Counted from the stretch's first letter, positions 1 to 11,258 are shown. The stretch: DNA of 64,000 nucleotides from Sinonovacula constricta (GCA_007844125.1 CM017567.1:40328690-40392689); one strand, 5' to 3'. The notes: generated by a model from the letters alone, not told the origin. A program made the numbers and translations.

Positions 1-3000
1 AGCACCTTTAGGCCTAAACTCCCTAAGACAGAGGTAAGATATTGTTACATGTATTTGATATAGGCAAACTGTCAGATAGCACCTTTAAGCCTTATCTCCC
101 TAAGACAGAGGTAAGATATTGTTACATGTATTTGATATAGGCAAACTGTTAGATAGCACCTTTAGACCTAAACTCTCTAAGACAGAGGTAAGATATTGTT
201 ACGTGTATTTGATATAGGCAAACTGTCAGATAGCGCTTTTAAGCCTAAACTCCCTAAGACAGAGGTAAGATATTGTTACATGTATTTGATATAGACAAAC
301 TGTCAGATAGCATCTTCAAGCCTTAACTCCCTAAGACAGGTGTAAGATATTGTTACGTGTATTTGATATAGACAAACTGTCAGATAGCGCCTTTAAGCAT
401 AAACTCCCTAAGACAGAGGTAAGATATTGTTACATGTAATTGATATAGGCAAACTCTCAGATAGCACCTTTAAGTCTAAACTCCCAAAGACAGAGGTAAG
501 GAGGTATTGTTACGTGTATTTGATATAGAAAAACTGTCAGATAGCGCTTTTAAGCCTAAACTCCCTAAGACAGAGGTAAGATATTGTTACATGTATTTGA
601 TATAGGCAAACTGTCAGATAGCACCTTTAAGCCTTAACTCGCTAAGACAGAGGTAAAATATTGTAACATGTATTTGATATAGACAGACTGTCAGTTGCAC
701 CTTTAATCCTAAACTCCCTAAGACAGAGGTAATATATTGTTACGTGTATTTGATATAGGCAAACTGTCAGATAGCACCTTTAACCCTAAACTCGCTAAGA
801 CAGAGGTAAAATATTGTAACATGTATTTGATATAGACAGACTGTCAGTTGCACCTTTAATCCTAAACTCCCTAAGACAGAGGTAAGATATTGTTGCATGT
901 ATTTGATATAGACAGACTGTCAGATAGCATCTTTAAGCCTAAGCTCTCTAAGACAGAGGTAAGATATTGTTACGTGTATTTGATATAGACAAACTGTCAG
1001 ATAGCGCCTTTAGCCTTATCTCCCTAAGACAGAGGTAAGATATTGTTACGTGTATTTGATATAGGCAAACTGTCAGATAGCGCTTTTAAGCCTAAACTCC
1101 CTAAGACAGGTGTAAGATATTGTTACGTGTATTTGATATAGGCAAACTGTCAGACAGCATCTTTAAGCATAAACTCCCTAAGACAGGTGTAAGATATTGT
1201 TACGTGTATTTGATATAGACAAACTGTCAGATAGCACCTTTAAGCATAAACTCGCTAAGACAGGTGTAAGATATTGTTACGTGTATTTGATATAGGCAAA
1301 CTGTCAGATAGCACCTTTAAGTATAAACTCGCTAAGACAGGTGTAAGATATTGTTACGTGTATTTGATATAGGCAAACTGTCAGATAGCACCTTTAAGCA
1401 TAAACTCGCTAAGACAGGTGTAAGATATTGTTACGTGTATTTGATATAGGCAAACTGTCAGATAGCACCTTTAAGCATAAACTCGCTAAGACAGGTGTAA
1501 GATATTGTTACATGTATTTGATATAGGCAAACTGTCAGACAGCACCTTTAAGCATAAAACTCCCTAAGACCGAGGTAAAATATTGTAACATGTATTTGAT
1601 ATAGGCAAACTGTTAGATAGCACCTTTAAGCCTAAACTCCCTAAGACAGGTGTAAGATATTGTTACGTGTATTTGATATAGGCAAACTGTCAGACAGCAC
1701 CTTTAAGCATAAAACTCGCTAAGACAGAGGTAAAATATTGTAACATGTATTTGATATAGACAGATTGTCAGATAGCACCTTTAAGCCTAAACCCCCTAAG
1801 ACAGAGGTAAGATATTGTTACGAGTATTTGATATAGGCAAACTGTCAGATGCCATCTTTAAGCCTAAACTCCCTAAGACAGAGGTAAGATATTGTTACAT
1901 GTATTTGATATAGGCAAACTGTCAGATAGCACCTTTAAGCCTAAACTCCCTAAGACAGAGGTAAGATATTGTTACATGTATTTGATGTAGGCAAACTGTC
2001 AGATAGCACCTTTAAGCCTAAACTCCCTTAGACAGAGGTAAGATATTGTTACATGTATTTGATATAGGCAAACTGTTAGATAGCACCTTTAGGCCTAAAC
2101 TCTCTAAGACAGAGGTAAGATATTGTTACGTGTATTTGATATAGGCAAACTGTGAGATAGCGCTTTTAAGCCTAAACTCCCTAAGACAGAGGTAAGATAT
2201 TGTTACATGTATTTGATATAGGCAAACTGTTAGATAGCGCCTTTAGGCCTTAACTCCCTAAGACAGAGGTAAGATATTGTTACATGTATTTGATGTAGGC
2301 AAACTGTCAGATAGCACCTTTAAGCCTAAACTCCCTAAGACAGAGGTAAGATATTGTTACATGTATTTGATATAGGCAAACTGTTAGATAGCACCTTTAG
2401 GCCTAAACTCTCTAAGACAGGTGTAAGATATTGTTACGTGTATTTGATATAGGCAAACTGTGAGATAGCGCTTTTAAGCCTAAACTCCCTAAGACAGAGG
2501 TAAGATATTGTTACATGTATTTGATATAGGCAAACTGTTAGATAGCACCTTTAGGCCTAAACTCTCTAAGACAGAGGTAAGATATTGTTACGTGTATTTG
2601 ATATAGGCAAACTGTGAGATAGCGCTTTTAAGCCTAAACTCCATAAGACAGATGTAAGATATTGTTACATGTATTTGATATAGACAAACTGTCAGATAGC
2701 ACCTTTAAGCCTAAACTCCCTAAGACAGAGGTAAGATATTGTTACGAGTATTTGATATAGGCAAACTGTCAGATAGCACCGTTAAGCCTAAACTCCCTAA
2801 GACAGAGGTAAGGTATTGATACATGTATTTGATATAGACAAACTGTCAGATAGCACCGTTAAGCCTAAACTTCCTAAGACAGAGGTAAGGTATTGATACA
2901 TGTATTTGATATAGACAAACTGTCAGATAGCACCGTAAAGCCTAAACTCCCTAAGACAGAGGTAAGGTATTGATACATGTATTTGATATAGACAAACTGT

Positions 3001-3240
3001 CAGATAGCACCTTTAAGCCTAAACTCCCTAAGACAGAGGTAAGGTATTGATACATGTATTTGATATAGGCAAACTGTTAGATAGCACCTTTAAGCCTAAA
3101 CTCCCTAAGACAGAGGTAAGGTATTGATACATGTATTTGATATAGACAAACTGTCAGATAGCACCTTTAAGCCTAAACTCCCTAAGACAGAGGTAAGGTA
3201 TTGATACATGTATTTGATGTAGGCAAACTGTAAGATACCA
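1..3240. repeat. 77-bp satellite array, about 42 copies
   Basis: Unit starts agcacctttaagcctaaac and ends tataggcaaactgtcagat. Copies diverge by a few percent, with alternating variants such as gaggtaagat or gtgtaagat, tacatgta or tacgtgta, and ataggc or atagac. The array is cut by the left window edge and degenerates after 3230. The unit closely matches the 3' terminal 77 bp of the dispersed MITE family A (for example 63745-63824), so the satellite most likely arose by tandem amplification of a transposon end. Confidence 0.97.
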
Positions 3241-3897
3241 TCTTTTACTGGGATGTCAGTTTACTCATACGCAGAATATTACTTTATTGTTATTTAATCT
3301 TCTATTCGAATAAAGTACTGACCGGCTTTTATTGTTATTGAAGAACGCGACAGCTTTCTGTTAATTAAATAAGAAAAGTAAGCCAGCATCTGATGCACGT
3401 TGTTTATGGTAGGGTGTCTTTATTGACAGAACTGCTGATAAAGGACTATGTGAGGGATCATGCCTATTTTTCACGACCTCGTTAGCGCAACTCGTCCGCT
3501 CCGTCTGCAATCAGGAACAAAATCAAACGAACGTTGTTATTTTTTTTTATCTGAGGGCTTTCATGATTTCGTCTGAGAAGCAGGACCGAGCTTAAAAAAA
3601 CTGCGTTCATAAACGAGTGGCGCTGTGAGCGATTTTGACGGATGCGACGACTTGAAAAATGAATAAACTGGAAAAAAAAAAGATTTTAATTTAAAAAATG
3701 CAAACCTCATCTTTAAGTATGACGGTGATTATAGGTGATTGGTCAAATATAAGTCGGCGTGACTTCATAGTAAGTTAGAGGCAAATTTAAATAGGTATCA
3801 CTTTTCAACATGTATACTGTCTAACATTTGCGGTAATGTTGTTAACAGCCCTTACTTAAGGGTAAAACGCAAGTTTATGCAGTAAGTATGCAAAAAA
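3241..3897. other. Unannotated AT-rich spacer
   Basis: No convincing splice-bounded coding segment, RNA gene or repeat is visible on either strand. The block near 3455-3660 has slightly higher GC and several CG dinucleotides but no recognisable motif. Confidence 0.5.
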
Positions 3898-4045
3898 AAC
3901 CCAAGAACAGGGGTGAGTTGATTTTCCATGTATTAGATATAGGCAAATTGTCGGATAACTTAACAGAGTAAATGACATTTAAAAAAAATAGAAGAAAAAT
4001 GTCTTTAATGGTGGTCTCTGACAATTTGCCTATTATATCAAATTA
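3898..4045. repeat. Inverted pair of MITE A terminal fragments
   Basis: A plus-oriented terminus (gatataggcaaattgtcgg near 3935-3955) faces a reverse-complement terminus (ctgacaatttgcctattata near 4019-4036). Between them is a short A-rich spacer. This looks like a shrunken remnant of one element or two termini in opposite orientation. Confidence 0.6.
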
Positions 4046-4637
4046 AAACAAACACACATACACACATATATTGGTATTTGGTTGGTATTTAACCACTATA
4101 AACGGGGACCTATTTAATTGTGCGTCTCTTGAGTAAATATTGCAGTAATGGTTGTCGATGAACATATGTTTTCGGCTGACATGATTTTTTCTTAAAACAA
4201 TGTGATTTTTACAGAAGAACTGGGGACACACAGTAATGTATATATTTCCAACTAAAATGGGGGCACACATACGCTTAGTCTTACAAAGCAATTGGGAACC
4301 TGTACTTGCAATTGGGTTGTATGAGTGGAGTTTGCATTTTTTTATACTGGATCACAATGGCAACAGCATGATGTATATTTACTTAAAATAATCGGTTTCT
4401 TTAAAATCACTTTCAACGATTTAATTTGACAATAGAATTCTTGCCAGACATTCGTGTCTATTTTCCCCAACGGGGTCACATACAAAAGTCTTATAAAGCA
4501 ATCGGGTACTTTGATTTCATTTCTCAAAAATGGGGACGTCTTAATTATTTGTCATTGTTATTTTCAGGATTTCAGTGATAAAAAGTGTAGTGTTAAATAA
4601 TCGGTTTTTGTAGTCTAATGATATTATATATGGTCTT
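4046..4637. other. Unannotated AT-rich spacer
   Basis: Short open frames exist but none shows family resemblance or splice context. Two segments (near 4250-4300 and 4470-4530) share words such as gggg-cacata and aaagcaat-gg, suggesting an old degraded repeat. Confidence 0.4.
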
Positions 4638-5108
4638 AAAGGTCGTATAAATTATCGACATATAGTTTTTAGGCCGTATAAATTACTGAATGGAGAAACT
4701 AGGCCTATAAATTGCCGACACGGAGTTTAGTTACCAATATTTAGTTATTTTGCCGTATACATTGTCGTCATGGAGTTATTAAATAGAATAACTTATCGAT
4801 GTTGAGTTAATAGGATGTATAAATTACCGTCACGAAGTAACTAAGTCGGATTCATTGCCGACATGGAGCGATATGGACATATGATTTACTGAAATAGTGT
4901 TATTAGGCCGTATAAACTACCTACATGGAGGTATAAGGTCGTACAAATAACCGTTATGAATTACAGACTAGAGGCTTAAGATAAACGGCATGGAGTTATT
5001 ATGCCGTATATATTGCCGAAATGGAATTTTGGGGTTGTAAAAATACCGGAATTGAGTTATTATGACGTATTAATTACCAACATTAAGTTACTTGCCGATT
5101 CATTGAGT
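4638..5108. repeat. Degenerate ~31-bp tandem repeat
   Basis: About 15 strongly diverged copies of a unit resembling gagttattaggccgtataa followed by attgccgacatg. Successive copies keep the words ccgtata, attgccgacatgg and gagttatta with many substitutions, indicating an old minisatellite. Confidence 0.8.
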
Positions 5109-5124
5109 TAATAGTCTCTTTTTA

Positions 5125-5152
5125 TTCTTGACATAGATTTTTATGTCAAGAA
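5125..5152. repeat. Perfect 11-bp inverted repeat (hairpin)
   Basis: TTCTTGACATA and TATGTCAAGAA are separated by a 6-nt loop and followed by A-rich sequence. No flanking gene is seen, so it is not called a terminator. Confidence 0.6.
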
Positions 5153-5510
5153 AAAAATAAATACATACAGACTTGGCCGTATGAATAGCTGAATTTAAGT
5201 TAAGTGAATATGACCTAGAAACTTCATGTCTGTATAGTAATGTGCAATGCCTATGTAAAGTGTACATGCATTTTATATGCTTTATACTTGCACAGGACCA
5301 CAAAGCGGCGACAGAAGATATATTTTGTTTAACTTAAAATAGACCGTTAATTTTACATACTTTTAAATCATGTAATTTTTACAATAGAATACTGGTCATA
5401 GATTCCCGTTTGTGTTTTTCCCCATCCGAAACGGGGCATCAAAAAAAGTCTTCGACAATAATCGGGGACTTAGATTGAAATCTCTACAAATGTAGACGTT
5501 CCAATAATTT

Positions 5511-5513
<3 letters not shown>

Positions 5514-5561
<48 letters not shown>
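5514..5561. repeat. 48-nt poly-T tract
   Basis: Uninterrupted T run. Read on the minus strand it is a long poly-A tail that could belong to a retroposed sequence, but no body is recognised in 5153-5513 or 5562-5799, which hold only AT-rich spacer. Confidence 0.9.
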
Positions 5562-5562
<1 letters not shown>

Positions 5563-5799
5563 ATTACAAAAACTATGTAAAACGAACATGCATTGTGTAG
5601 TGTGTATGTCACTTTCGTTACCTTGAGGAAAATAACCAACAAATAGTGCAGAACTGTTGTTGTACAAATGTCGAAAACAAATTTAAAACTTTGATGCTGT
5701 ATGTTGTATCGAATATTATGCCAGCACGATTTTCAGTCTTAGTCCTTTTGAATGTAGTGCTGGATATCGTACTGAATTGACAGTTTATTTTCATAATAT

Positions 5800-6452
5800 A
5801 TCCCTTACGGCATAAATAATTAGCTTGCACCAGAGTACATCTCGTACTACAAGATCGAATTTTACCCCTTACGTCATACCTAATAAGCTTGCACCAGAGT
5901 ATATCTCGTACTACAAGTTCGAATTTTACCTCTTACGCCATACCTAATAAGCTTGCACCAGAGTATATCTCGTACTACAAGTTCGAATTTTACCCCTAAC
6001 ACCATACCTAATAAGCTTGCACCAGAGTATATCTCGTACTACAAGATCGAATTTTACCCCTTACGCCATACCTAATAAGCTTGCACCAGAGTATATCTCG
6101 TACTACAAGTTCGAATTTTACCCCTAACGCCATACCTAATAAGCTTGCACCAGAGTATATCTCGTACTACAAGATCGAATTTTACCCCTTACGCCATACC
6201 TAATAAGCTTGCACCAGAGTATATCTCGTACTACAAGATCGAATTTTACCCCTTACGCCATACCTAATAAGCTTGCACCAGAGTATATCTCGTACTACAA
6301 GATCGAATTTTACCCCTTACACCATACCTAATAAGCTTGCACCAGAGAACATCTCGTACTACAAGATCGAATTTTACCCCTTACACCATACCTAATAAGC
6401 TTGCACCAGAGTATATCTCGTACTACAAGATCGAATTTTACCCCTTACGACA
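5800..6452. repeat. 64-bp minisatellite array (left part), about 10 copies
   Basis: Unit begins aagcttgcaccagagtatat and ends ccatacctaat. The exact period is 64 (aagctt at 5885, 5949, 6013, 6077). Copies differ by a few bases. The array is broken at 6454 by a transposon and resumes at 7322. Confidence 0.95.
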
Positions 6453-6454
6453 TA

Positions 6455-7321
6455 CAGTCCACTCTCACTTTCTCGACTACTTTTATTTCGACTTTCCGTT
6501 ATCTCGACCAGGTTTGTTAAGTCCCAATTTTGTTCGTTCTTTATCTATTATAAAAATAAATGTTTATTTCGATCTTTTTATTTCGACAAATTCAGTATGT
6601 CGACTAGAAAATCTAAGTCCCAAGCAACTAGATTGCTATTTAATGTCACAGTTTATCTCGACTCGCGAAATTATCAGTGGCGACCGCGAGAGGTGTGAAT
6701 AACATCACGCGCCGATCATCACTCGCTGCTAATTGGTGTCGCAAACTGATGCCGTTAACGAGTGTCGTTAATTACTCAACGCTGTTTGCTTCCATACCCA
6801 AGCTGAATAAACAAAAGTGTTTATGTAATTGTATGTAATTAGTGTCGTGTCAAAATATGAGCAATTCTGCAAGGTGTATAAATAGCGTTATGCTTTTTAA
6901 ACCTACGTCAATTTTCATGACTCTCACGACTATGTCTGAATTGTCTGAACGCCTGTCGAACAATCCAGAGAAGGGCCCGGGATCCATGGGTTTTAATTTG
7001 TCCATGTTTGTAAATTACCTGCTTTATAAATGTGCTTATGTTTATAACTGTTACGTGTATGTAATGTTGTATTGTCTTGCTTGTTAATCGTTTTCAAATT
7101 CATATTGAACTAAAACATGACAAAATTAATGTCTCCAATCTTAGTTGTTTGCAACCATTTGTAATTTTCACGTAGTGTAAAATTTCCGGTGCTCTAATAC
7201 TGCAGAGTAACTCCCCTTTAGATTAAGTGTGCCATAAACACAACTACTGTTATCTCGACAATCTGATATCTCGACTTAATTTGAAAAGTCCCGACGATAT
7301 CGAGATAACGAGAGTCGACTG
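6455..7321. mobile_element. pogo/Tigger-like nonautonomous DNA transposon
   Basis: The 867-bp insertion starts CAGTCCACTCTC and ends GAGAGTCGACTG, so its ends are inverted (CAGTCSACTCTC). Further in, both ends carry repeated TCTCGAC/TATCTCGA words. It is flanked by TA on both sides (6453-6454 and 7322-7323), and removing it with one TA restores a 64-bp satellite unit exactly. TA duplication and CAG-start ends fit the Tc1/mariner-pogo superfamily. No transposase is recognisable inside, so it is a MITE-like or internally deleted copy. Confidence 0.88.
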
Positions 7322-7357
7322 TACCTAATAAGCTTGCACCAGAGTATATCTCTACAA
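7322..7357. repeat. 64-bp minisatellite, truncated right part
   Basis: Continues the unit interrupted at 6453 (cctaataagcttgcaccaga) and stops inside the unit where reverse-transcriptase-like sequence begins. Confidence 0.9.
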
Positions 7358-7815
7358 GTTCGTAGACCTTACTAAAGTCCTTCAGGACCACGTATACCTT
7401 CTTATTTATTTTTAACATGTAACCCACGATCGCATTTAAAACAAATAAGTTATCTCTAGTACTCATATTTTTGCGAAAATCGGCTTGTGCCTCTATATAA
7501 ACATTATAGTGTTCTGACCATGCACAATCTATTGCATAAAACTATTGCTAGAATGATGCCAAATTGATTTAGCAATGATATACCCCTGTTATTTTCTAAA
7601 TCGTTTAATTTTCCCTTTAATGCACATGAGTACTAACACTTTCACTCTATTTGTCTGGAAAATAGTATTAAATAATGCATGAGGGTAGAATATTAAATCA
7701 TGAGCCCCGTATTTAGAGAACTCATTAATTGATATGTCTGACCTCGCTGCTTGATTGTTTTGTAATTCTATGCATGCTTTAAGTATTTCTGCAAGCATAA
7801 TTTGAATTTCCTTAC
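7358..7815 (-). pseudogene. Non-LTR retrotransposon reverse transcriptase relic
   Basis: Read on the minus strand, segments in more than one frame follow the order of a LINE reverse transcriptase. There is an N-terminal stretch with SDISINEFSKYG, then a block with NRGISLL (the conserved YRGI/LL region), then EAQADFRKNMSTRDN (E-QAGFR---T-DN), then VYVVLKDFSK, where the family has the F-DF-KAFD active-site strand. The frame shifts between the second and third blocks and the expected D-F-KAFD residues are altered, so the copy is dead. The YADD region is absent because the sequence ends at the 64-bp array. The family is probably a CR1/RTE-like clade common in molluscs, but the clade is inference. 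Confidence 0.75.
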
Positions 7816-8195
7816 TCAAATACCTCTTATAGATGAAAGAAGTGCGAACTTATTGCCTTAAAATACGTATAAAAGTCTATCTTATGCTTGTGTTTTCATT
7901 TCTATTTGTTGCATTTTTAGTTTTTTTCCAGTACTCCTTTTCATTCTTTTCATGTGTTTTAATTTCTGTTTTTCCTTTCGGTTAAATATGTTCCTTTCTG
8001 TCTTATTATTACTTTGTACTCCGTTCTTGATTCGGTCATGTTTTTCTTCTTTACATTGGTATTGTTCTTTTCATAAGTTCATAAGTTCTTATAGAATATT
8101 TATCTTCTTACATTACATTCACCATCAAACCATTTACATGTATACGTTTTGGGATAGTTTATTTGTAGAAGTGTGCGTTTGCTCTTTTTTTACAT
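7816..8195. other. Unannotated AT-rich spacer
   Basis: T-rich plus strand with an incidental hydrophobic open frame at 7952-8236 that runs into the SINE. Nothing else recognised. Confidence 0.4.
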
Positions 8196-8210
8196 ATATC
8201 GGTTTATTAA

Positions 8211-8463
8211 GGGGGCGCCCGTGGCGTATTGGTTGAGTCGCCGATATGTAACTCCTTTAACTGCTTAGTCTCTCACCGCGTGGGTTCGAGTCCCGTTCAG
8301 GACGAAGAACTTAATGTGGGAAAGACTTCCAGCTGATTTGCGGTGCGCCAGTGGTTCTTCCCAGACAATTATGTGACGTCTTCCTCCACCAAATAGCTGG
8401 ATGTCGCTATAATGATCATACTTGGCTGCTGCGATGTATTTCAAAAACAAACAAACAAAAAAC
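8211..8463 (+). mobile_element. tRNA-derived SINE, family SA copy 1
   Basis: The head resembles a tRNA promoter: an A-box-like stretch around gtggcgtattggttgag and a B box GGTTCGAGTCC at 8283-8293. The body then has the words cttccagctgatttgcgg and cttcctccaccaaatagctgg, shared with copies at 42864-43100 and 58915-59095. The tail is caaacaaacaaaaaa. It is flanked by a 15-bp target duplication with one mismatch (8196-8210, 8464-8478, atatcKgtttattaa). Confidence 0.93.
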
Positions 8464-8478
8464 ATATCTGTTTATTAA

Positions 8479-9417
8479 AGAGCGACCTTCTTCAAAACCC
8501 TCATAATCTCTAAAATGGTCTGTTTTAGCGCAATTTACTTAACTTTCTGCGAACCTAACTTTTTTAAGAAATTTATACAAATGCCACTTTCTCATAAATT
8601 AAATTAAATAACTAAAATACCGTTTTAGTAGACAAGTCTTAGCAAAATGGCGAAGGCGACAAAATATAACAAAATAGTTTTTACAATCCTCTGATCCATG
8701 TATCTATATAAACCTTTGCTTAATCCCAAATATGATAGGAAATCTTTAGTTTTAATAACATTCAATAATTTATTCATTATATTATACTTTAAAAAATGAA
8801 AAAACTTATCATGCTGTAAGACTGATAGTAAAAATAACAGACTGATTCCATAAGGCAGTCAGGGGGCAGTTGATTTACCTGCTTCAGGCTTAAAGTGCAT
8901 GATTCGTACATAATCTAGGTGGCTAATAATATTACATTGCCAACTACATTATTATACATAAGAACATGAATAAATAACAATAAAAGAAACATTTTAAGCC
9001 AGAAGTTCCAAAATTTAGAATCGGCTCTCCATACTTTCACATTTCGCATTTACCGTTACCCAACTCAACCTTATTGAACTCGTTACCGCTCTAAGCGGCC
9101 AATGAGCAATTTAGCATACAATACAAATATTAGACAATAACAAATTCCAGTGCAAATAAGTCATGTACAAAAACACGAGAAATTAACGAAAAAGACTATA
9201 ACATCTATGACGAAACGTGTAAACAAAGCGTCTCATGATCCTAGTTGAATTTAACATGTTTGTGTGCCATATGTACCAGACATCAATTAACAATTAACAA
9301 GTACTTATGAGATGAGGGAAATGAAACGGTTAAATAATGACATGCCACAACAACACAGCTGGCTTCGGATTGGTTACTCAAGGCCGCCACAGTCAATAGG
9401 GTATTTAATGTTGATAC
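8479..9417. other. Unannotated AT-rich spacer
   Basis: No exon, RNA gene or repeat recognised. I searched it on the minus strand for the next exon of the ABCG gene and found no splice-bounded candidate. Confidence 0.45.
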
Positions 9418-9425
9418 AATTACTA

Positions 9426-9456
<31 letters not shown>

Positions 9457-9479
9457 TACTGCTACTACTACTACTACTT

Positions 9480-9524
<45 letters not shown>

Positions 9525-9612
9525 TTACTGCTACTACTGTTACTACTGTTACTACTATTACTACAACTACTTGTAAAAATATTATTACTGCTGCTGCTGC
9601 TGCTGCTAAGCT
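9418..9612. repeat. CTG/CTA trinucleotide microsatellite
   Basis: Runs of (CTG)n pass into (CTA)n and back to (CTG)n near 9588-9608. The poly-leucine open frame across it is an artefact. Confidence 0.97.
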
Positions 9613-9937
9613 CGATTTGCCATGAGAGGAATCAAACTCCTGGCCATTTAAAAATAAATATTTAAATAAATCTAGTTTGCGGGGATTCTAGTGTGCTTGC
9701 TAGAAAAAGAGTAAACAATTTTTCGTACGATATAGACACATTTTTAAAAAGACAGTATGTTTATATGGTATGCAAATATGCATTAATCAACCATGCATTT
9801 ATGCATATAAGTATACAACATGGTTACTATGGATATTCGTCAATAATAAAAAGTACTACAAAGCTTAAATTACATCATAAGAGTGGAATCGATTTTATTA
9901 TCATATAATTAAATGAATTATTGCCACCTGACGACAT
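9613..9937. other. Unannotated AT-rich spacer
   Basis: Nothing recognised apart from scattered short open frames. Confidence 0.4.
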
Positions 9938-10088
9938 TCCGCAAAATGCTGTTTATTAATGTTCTTCATCTTTGTGGAAAGTTGCACTCGCCATTTAACA
10001 CGTGTATTTCCTGTCTGAGCCACGCTGTTTCAGTTAGATATTTTCCAACTAAGAAAACCACGTGACCACTTTACTTATAAGATTAAGA
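9938..10088 (+). mobile_element. MITE family A, internal fragment
   Basis: Contains the family words gcaaaatgctgtttattaat, ctgagccacgctg and aagaaaaccacgtgaccact but lacks both ends. Confidence 0.8.
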
Positions 10089-10109
10089 TAAAGGCGGTAT
10101 CAGACAGTC

Positions 10110-10490
10110 CAATCGAAACACCTCGGATAAATCACGAATCATCTGTCAGATGTATGTAGGTAGTCGGATCTCCTCTACCATTTCCCTTAAAGGGACTACT
10201 TTTGTGACAGACGTCAAAACAAAGATGGCAGCTCGGATGACAGCTCACTACAGTACGATATCTTTAAAACTTCAATTTGTGGTGGCTTCAAATTTACATC
10301 GTCCACTTTTAATTTTCCCAGCGCAGCAGACACACAGCTTTCAAACGATGCCATTGTTTCTGTTTTGTGCAAACTACATTTTAGACATATTCTTCTACCG
10401 ACTTCCGGCAAACAAAACAATTGTGATTTCTGTAAGTATCATTGAACTAGATACATCAGAGGGATGATTGTCCCGAGGAGTTCGGATTGT
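10110..10490. mobile_element. MITE family B, copy 1, nested in MITE A
   Basis: About 381 bp with inverted ends CAATCGRAACACCTCGG and its reverse complement (10471-10489). It is flanked by near-identical 9-bp repeats (cagacagtc at 10101-10109, ctgacagtc at 10491-10499). Other copies lie at 20899-21278 and 23796-24168; the latter has a perfect 9-bp duplication. A 9-bp target duplication points to a Mutator-like or Merlin-like element. Confidence 0.88.
10214..10354 (-). pseudogene. Captured RecQ-like helicase first-exon fragment inside MITE B
   Basis: A 46-codon frame starts MASFESCVSAALGKL and continues with NLKPPQIEVLK, which resembles the N-terminal Q motif (LKxxQxEVLK) found just before Walker A in RecQ-type DNA helicases. 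It stops after ELPSLF, where the family would continue into the LPTGxGKS ATP-binding loop. Upstream on the same strand are CCGGAAGT-type ETS sites, as in a housekeeping promoter. The two other B copies keep the ATG and the SFDSCVSAALGKF start but are shortened and out of frame. The captured-exon reading is inference; the weak similarity could be chance. Confidence 0.45.
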
Positions 10491-10754
10491 CTGACAGTCA
10501 AGACCAAAGATTTCTTTCTCCAGTAACCAAATAAGTCATTATGACATGAAAAGTACTTCAAAATGCTGTTCATTGAGGTACGAGTTCCGTATGAACAGCA
10601 AATCCTAAATACCCTCTCGTCATTGTAAACAGCTATTTCCTATCCAAAACACGACGTGGAGAAAGCTATTTTTAAACTAAGAAAATCACGTGATCATGTT
10701 ATATCGTTAAAATGGAAATAATGCATATGTCAAGGCATTTAAATTCTTACTGCC

Positions 10755-11258
10755 TTTAAATGTGGTATCCAATAATTTTCCTCTATCAAATTTATGTAAC
10801 AATACCTTACCATTGCTTTGGGGAATTAGGGCATAATTTCTGCATAAACTCATACTTAAGTAAAAGCAAAGACGGGCTTGAACACGGCTACATTGTTAAA
10901 CTGTACAAATGGCGATAAAACACTCTAAAAGTTCAATTATTCAAAATCTATAAATAAGCACGATACTGATCTCTGCTTAAAATAGATACCTACGTCAGAG
11001 CGGATTTCCCGGATGACCACATAACGTAATATCAAAAGTGAGTTGTCACGTGTTTTTTTCCAGTTAAGAATAAACTGCAGCGTGGCTCAGATAGAAAATA
11101 CCTGTTTCAAGTGAGGAATGGGGATGTATTTTTCACTGTTCACACGGATCTAGGGCATCAATGAATAGCGTTTTGGAAGATCTTTTCGGGTTACATTGAC
11201 TTATTTGGTTATTTGAGGAAAAATATTTTGGTCCAAACTCTCGGCTTCCACCTCTAAG
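10755..11258 (-). mobile_element. MITE family A, near full-length, reverse
   Basis: Starts aaatgtggtatccaata, passes through the family interior in reverse (gctttggggaattagggcat, aatagatacctacgtcagag, cccggatgaccacataa, gtggctcagatag) and ends with ttttggtccaaactctcgg plus a worn terminal repeat. Confidence 0.9.

Larger units (their letters stand above)
10089..10720 (+). mobile_element. MITE family A copy interrupted by MITE B
   Basis: The A-type left end (aaaggcggtatcagacagt, 10090-10108) is separated from the A interior (caaataagtcatt, gcaaaatgctgttcattga equivalent, aagaaaatcacgtgatcat) by the MITE B insertion at 10110-10490. The right half of the element is missing. Confidence 0.8.

Noticed and set aside
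1..3240. CRISPR-like regular array
   Set aside because: The 77-bp units are contiguous with no unique spacers, and the context is eukaryotic. The same applies to the 64-, 34-, 56- and 27-bp arrays.
6337..6702. 121-codon open frame
   Set aside because: It starts in the 64-bp satellite and ends in the pogo-like insertion, so it is chimeric.
7952..8236. Hydrophobic 94-codon frame
   Set aside because: T-rich DNA gives chance Phe/Leu-rich frames, and it ends inside a SINE.
8211..8300. tRNA gene
   Set aside because: A and B boxes are present, but the sequence is followed by a SINE body, A-rich tail and 15-bp target duplication, with no cloverleaf end.
9312..9665. 117-codon poly-leucine open frame
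   Set aside because: It reads through a CTG/CTA microsatellite.
10150..10467. 105-codon plus-strand frame shared by MITE B copies (MYVGSR...)
   Set aside because: It is the antisense of the captured segment; its conservation only reflects DNA identity between copies.
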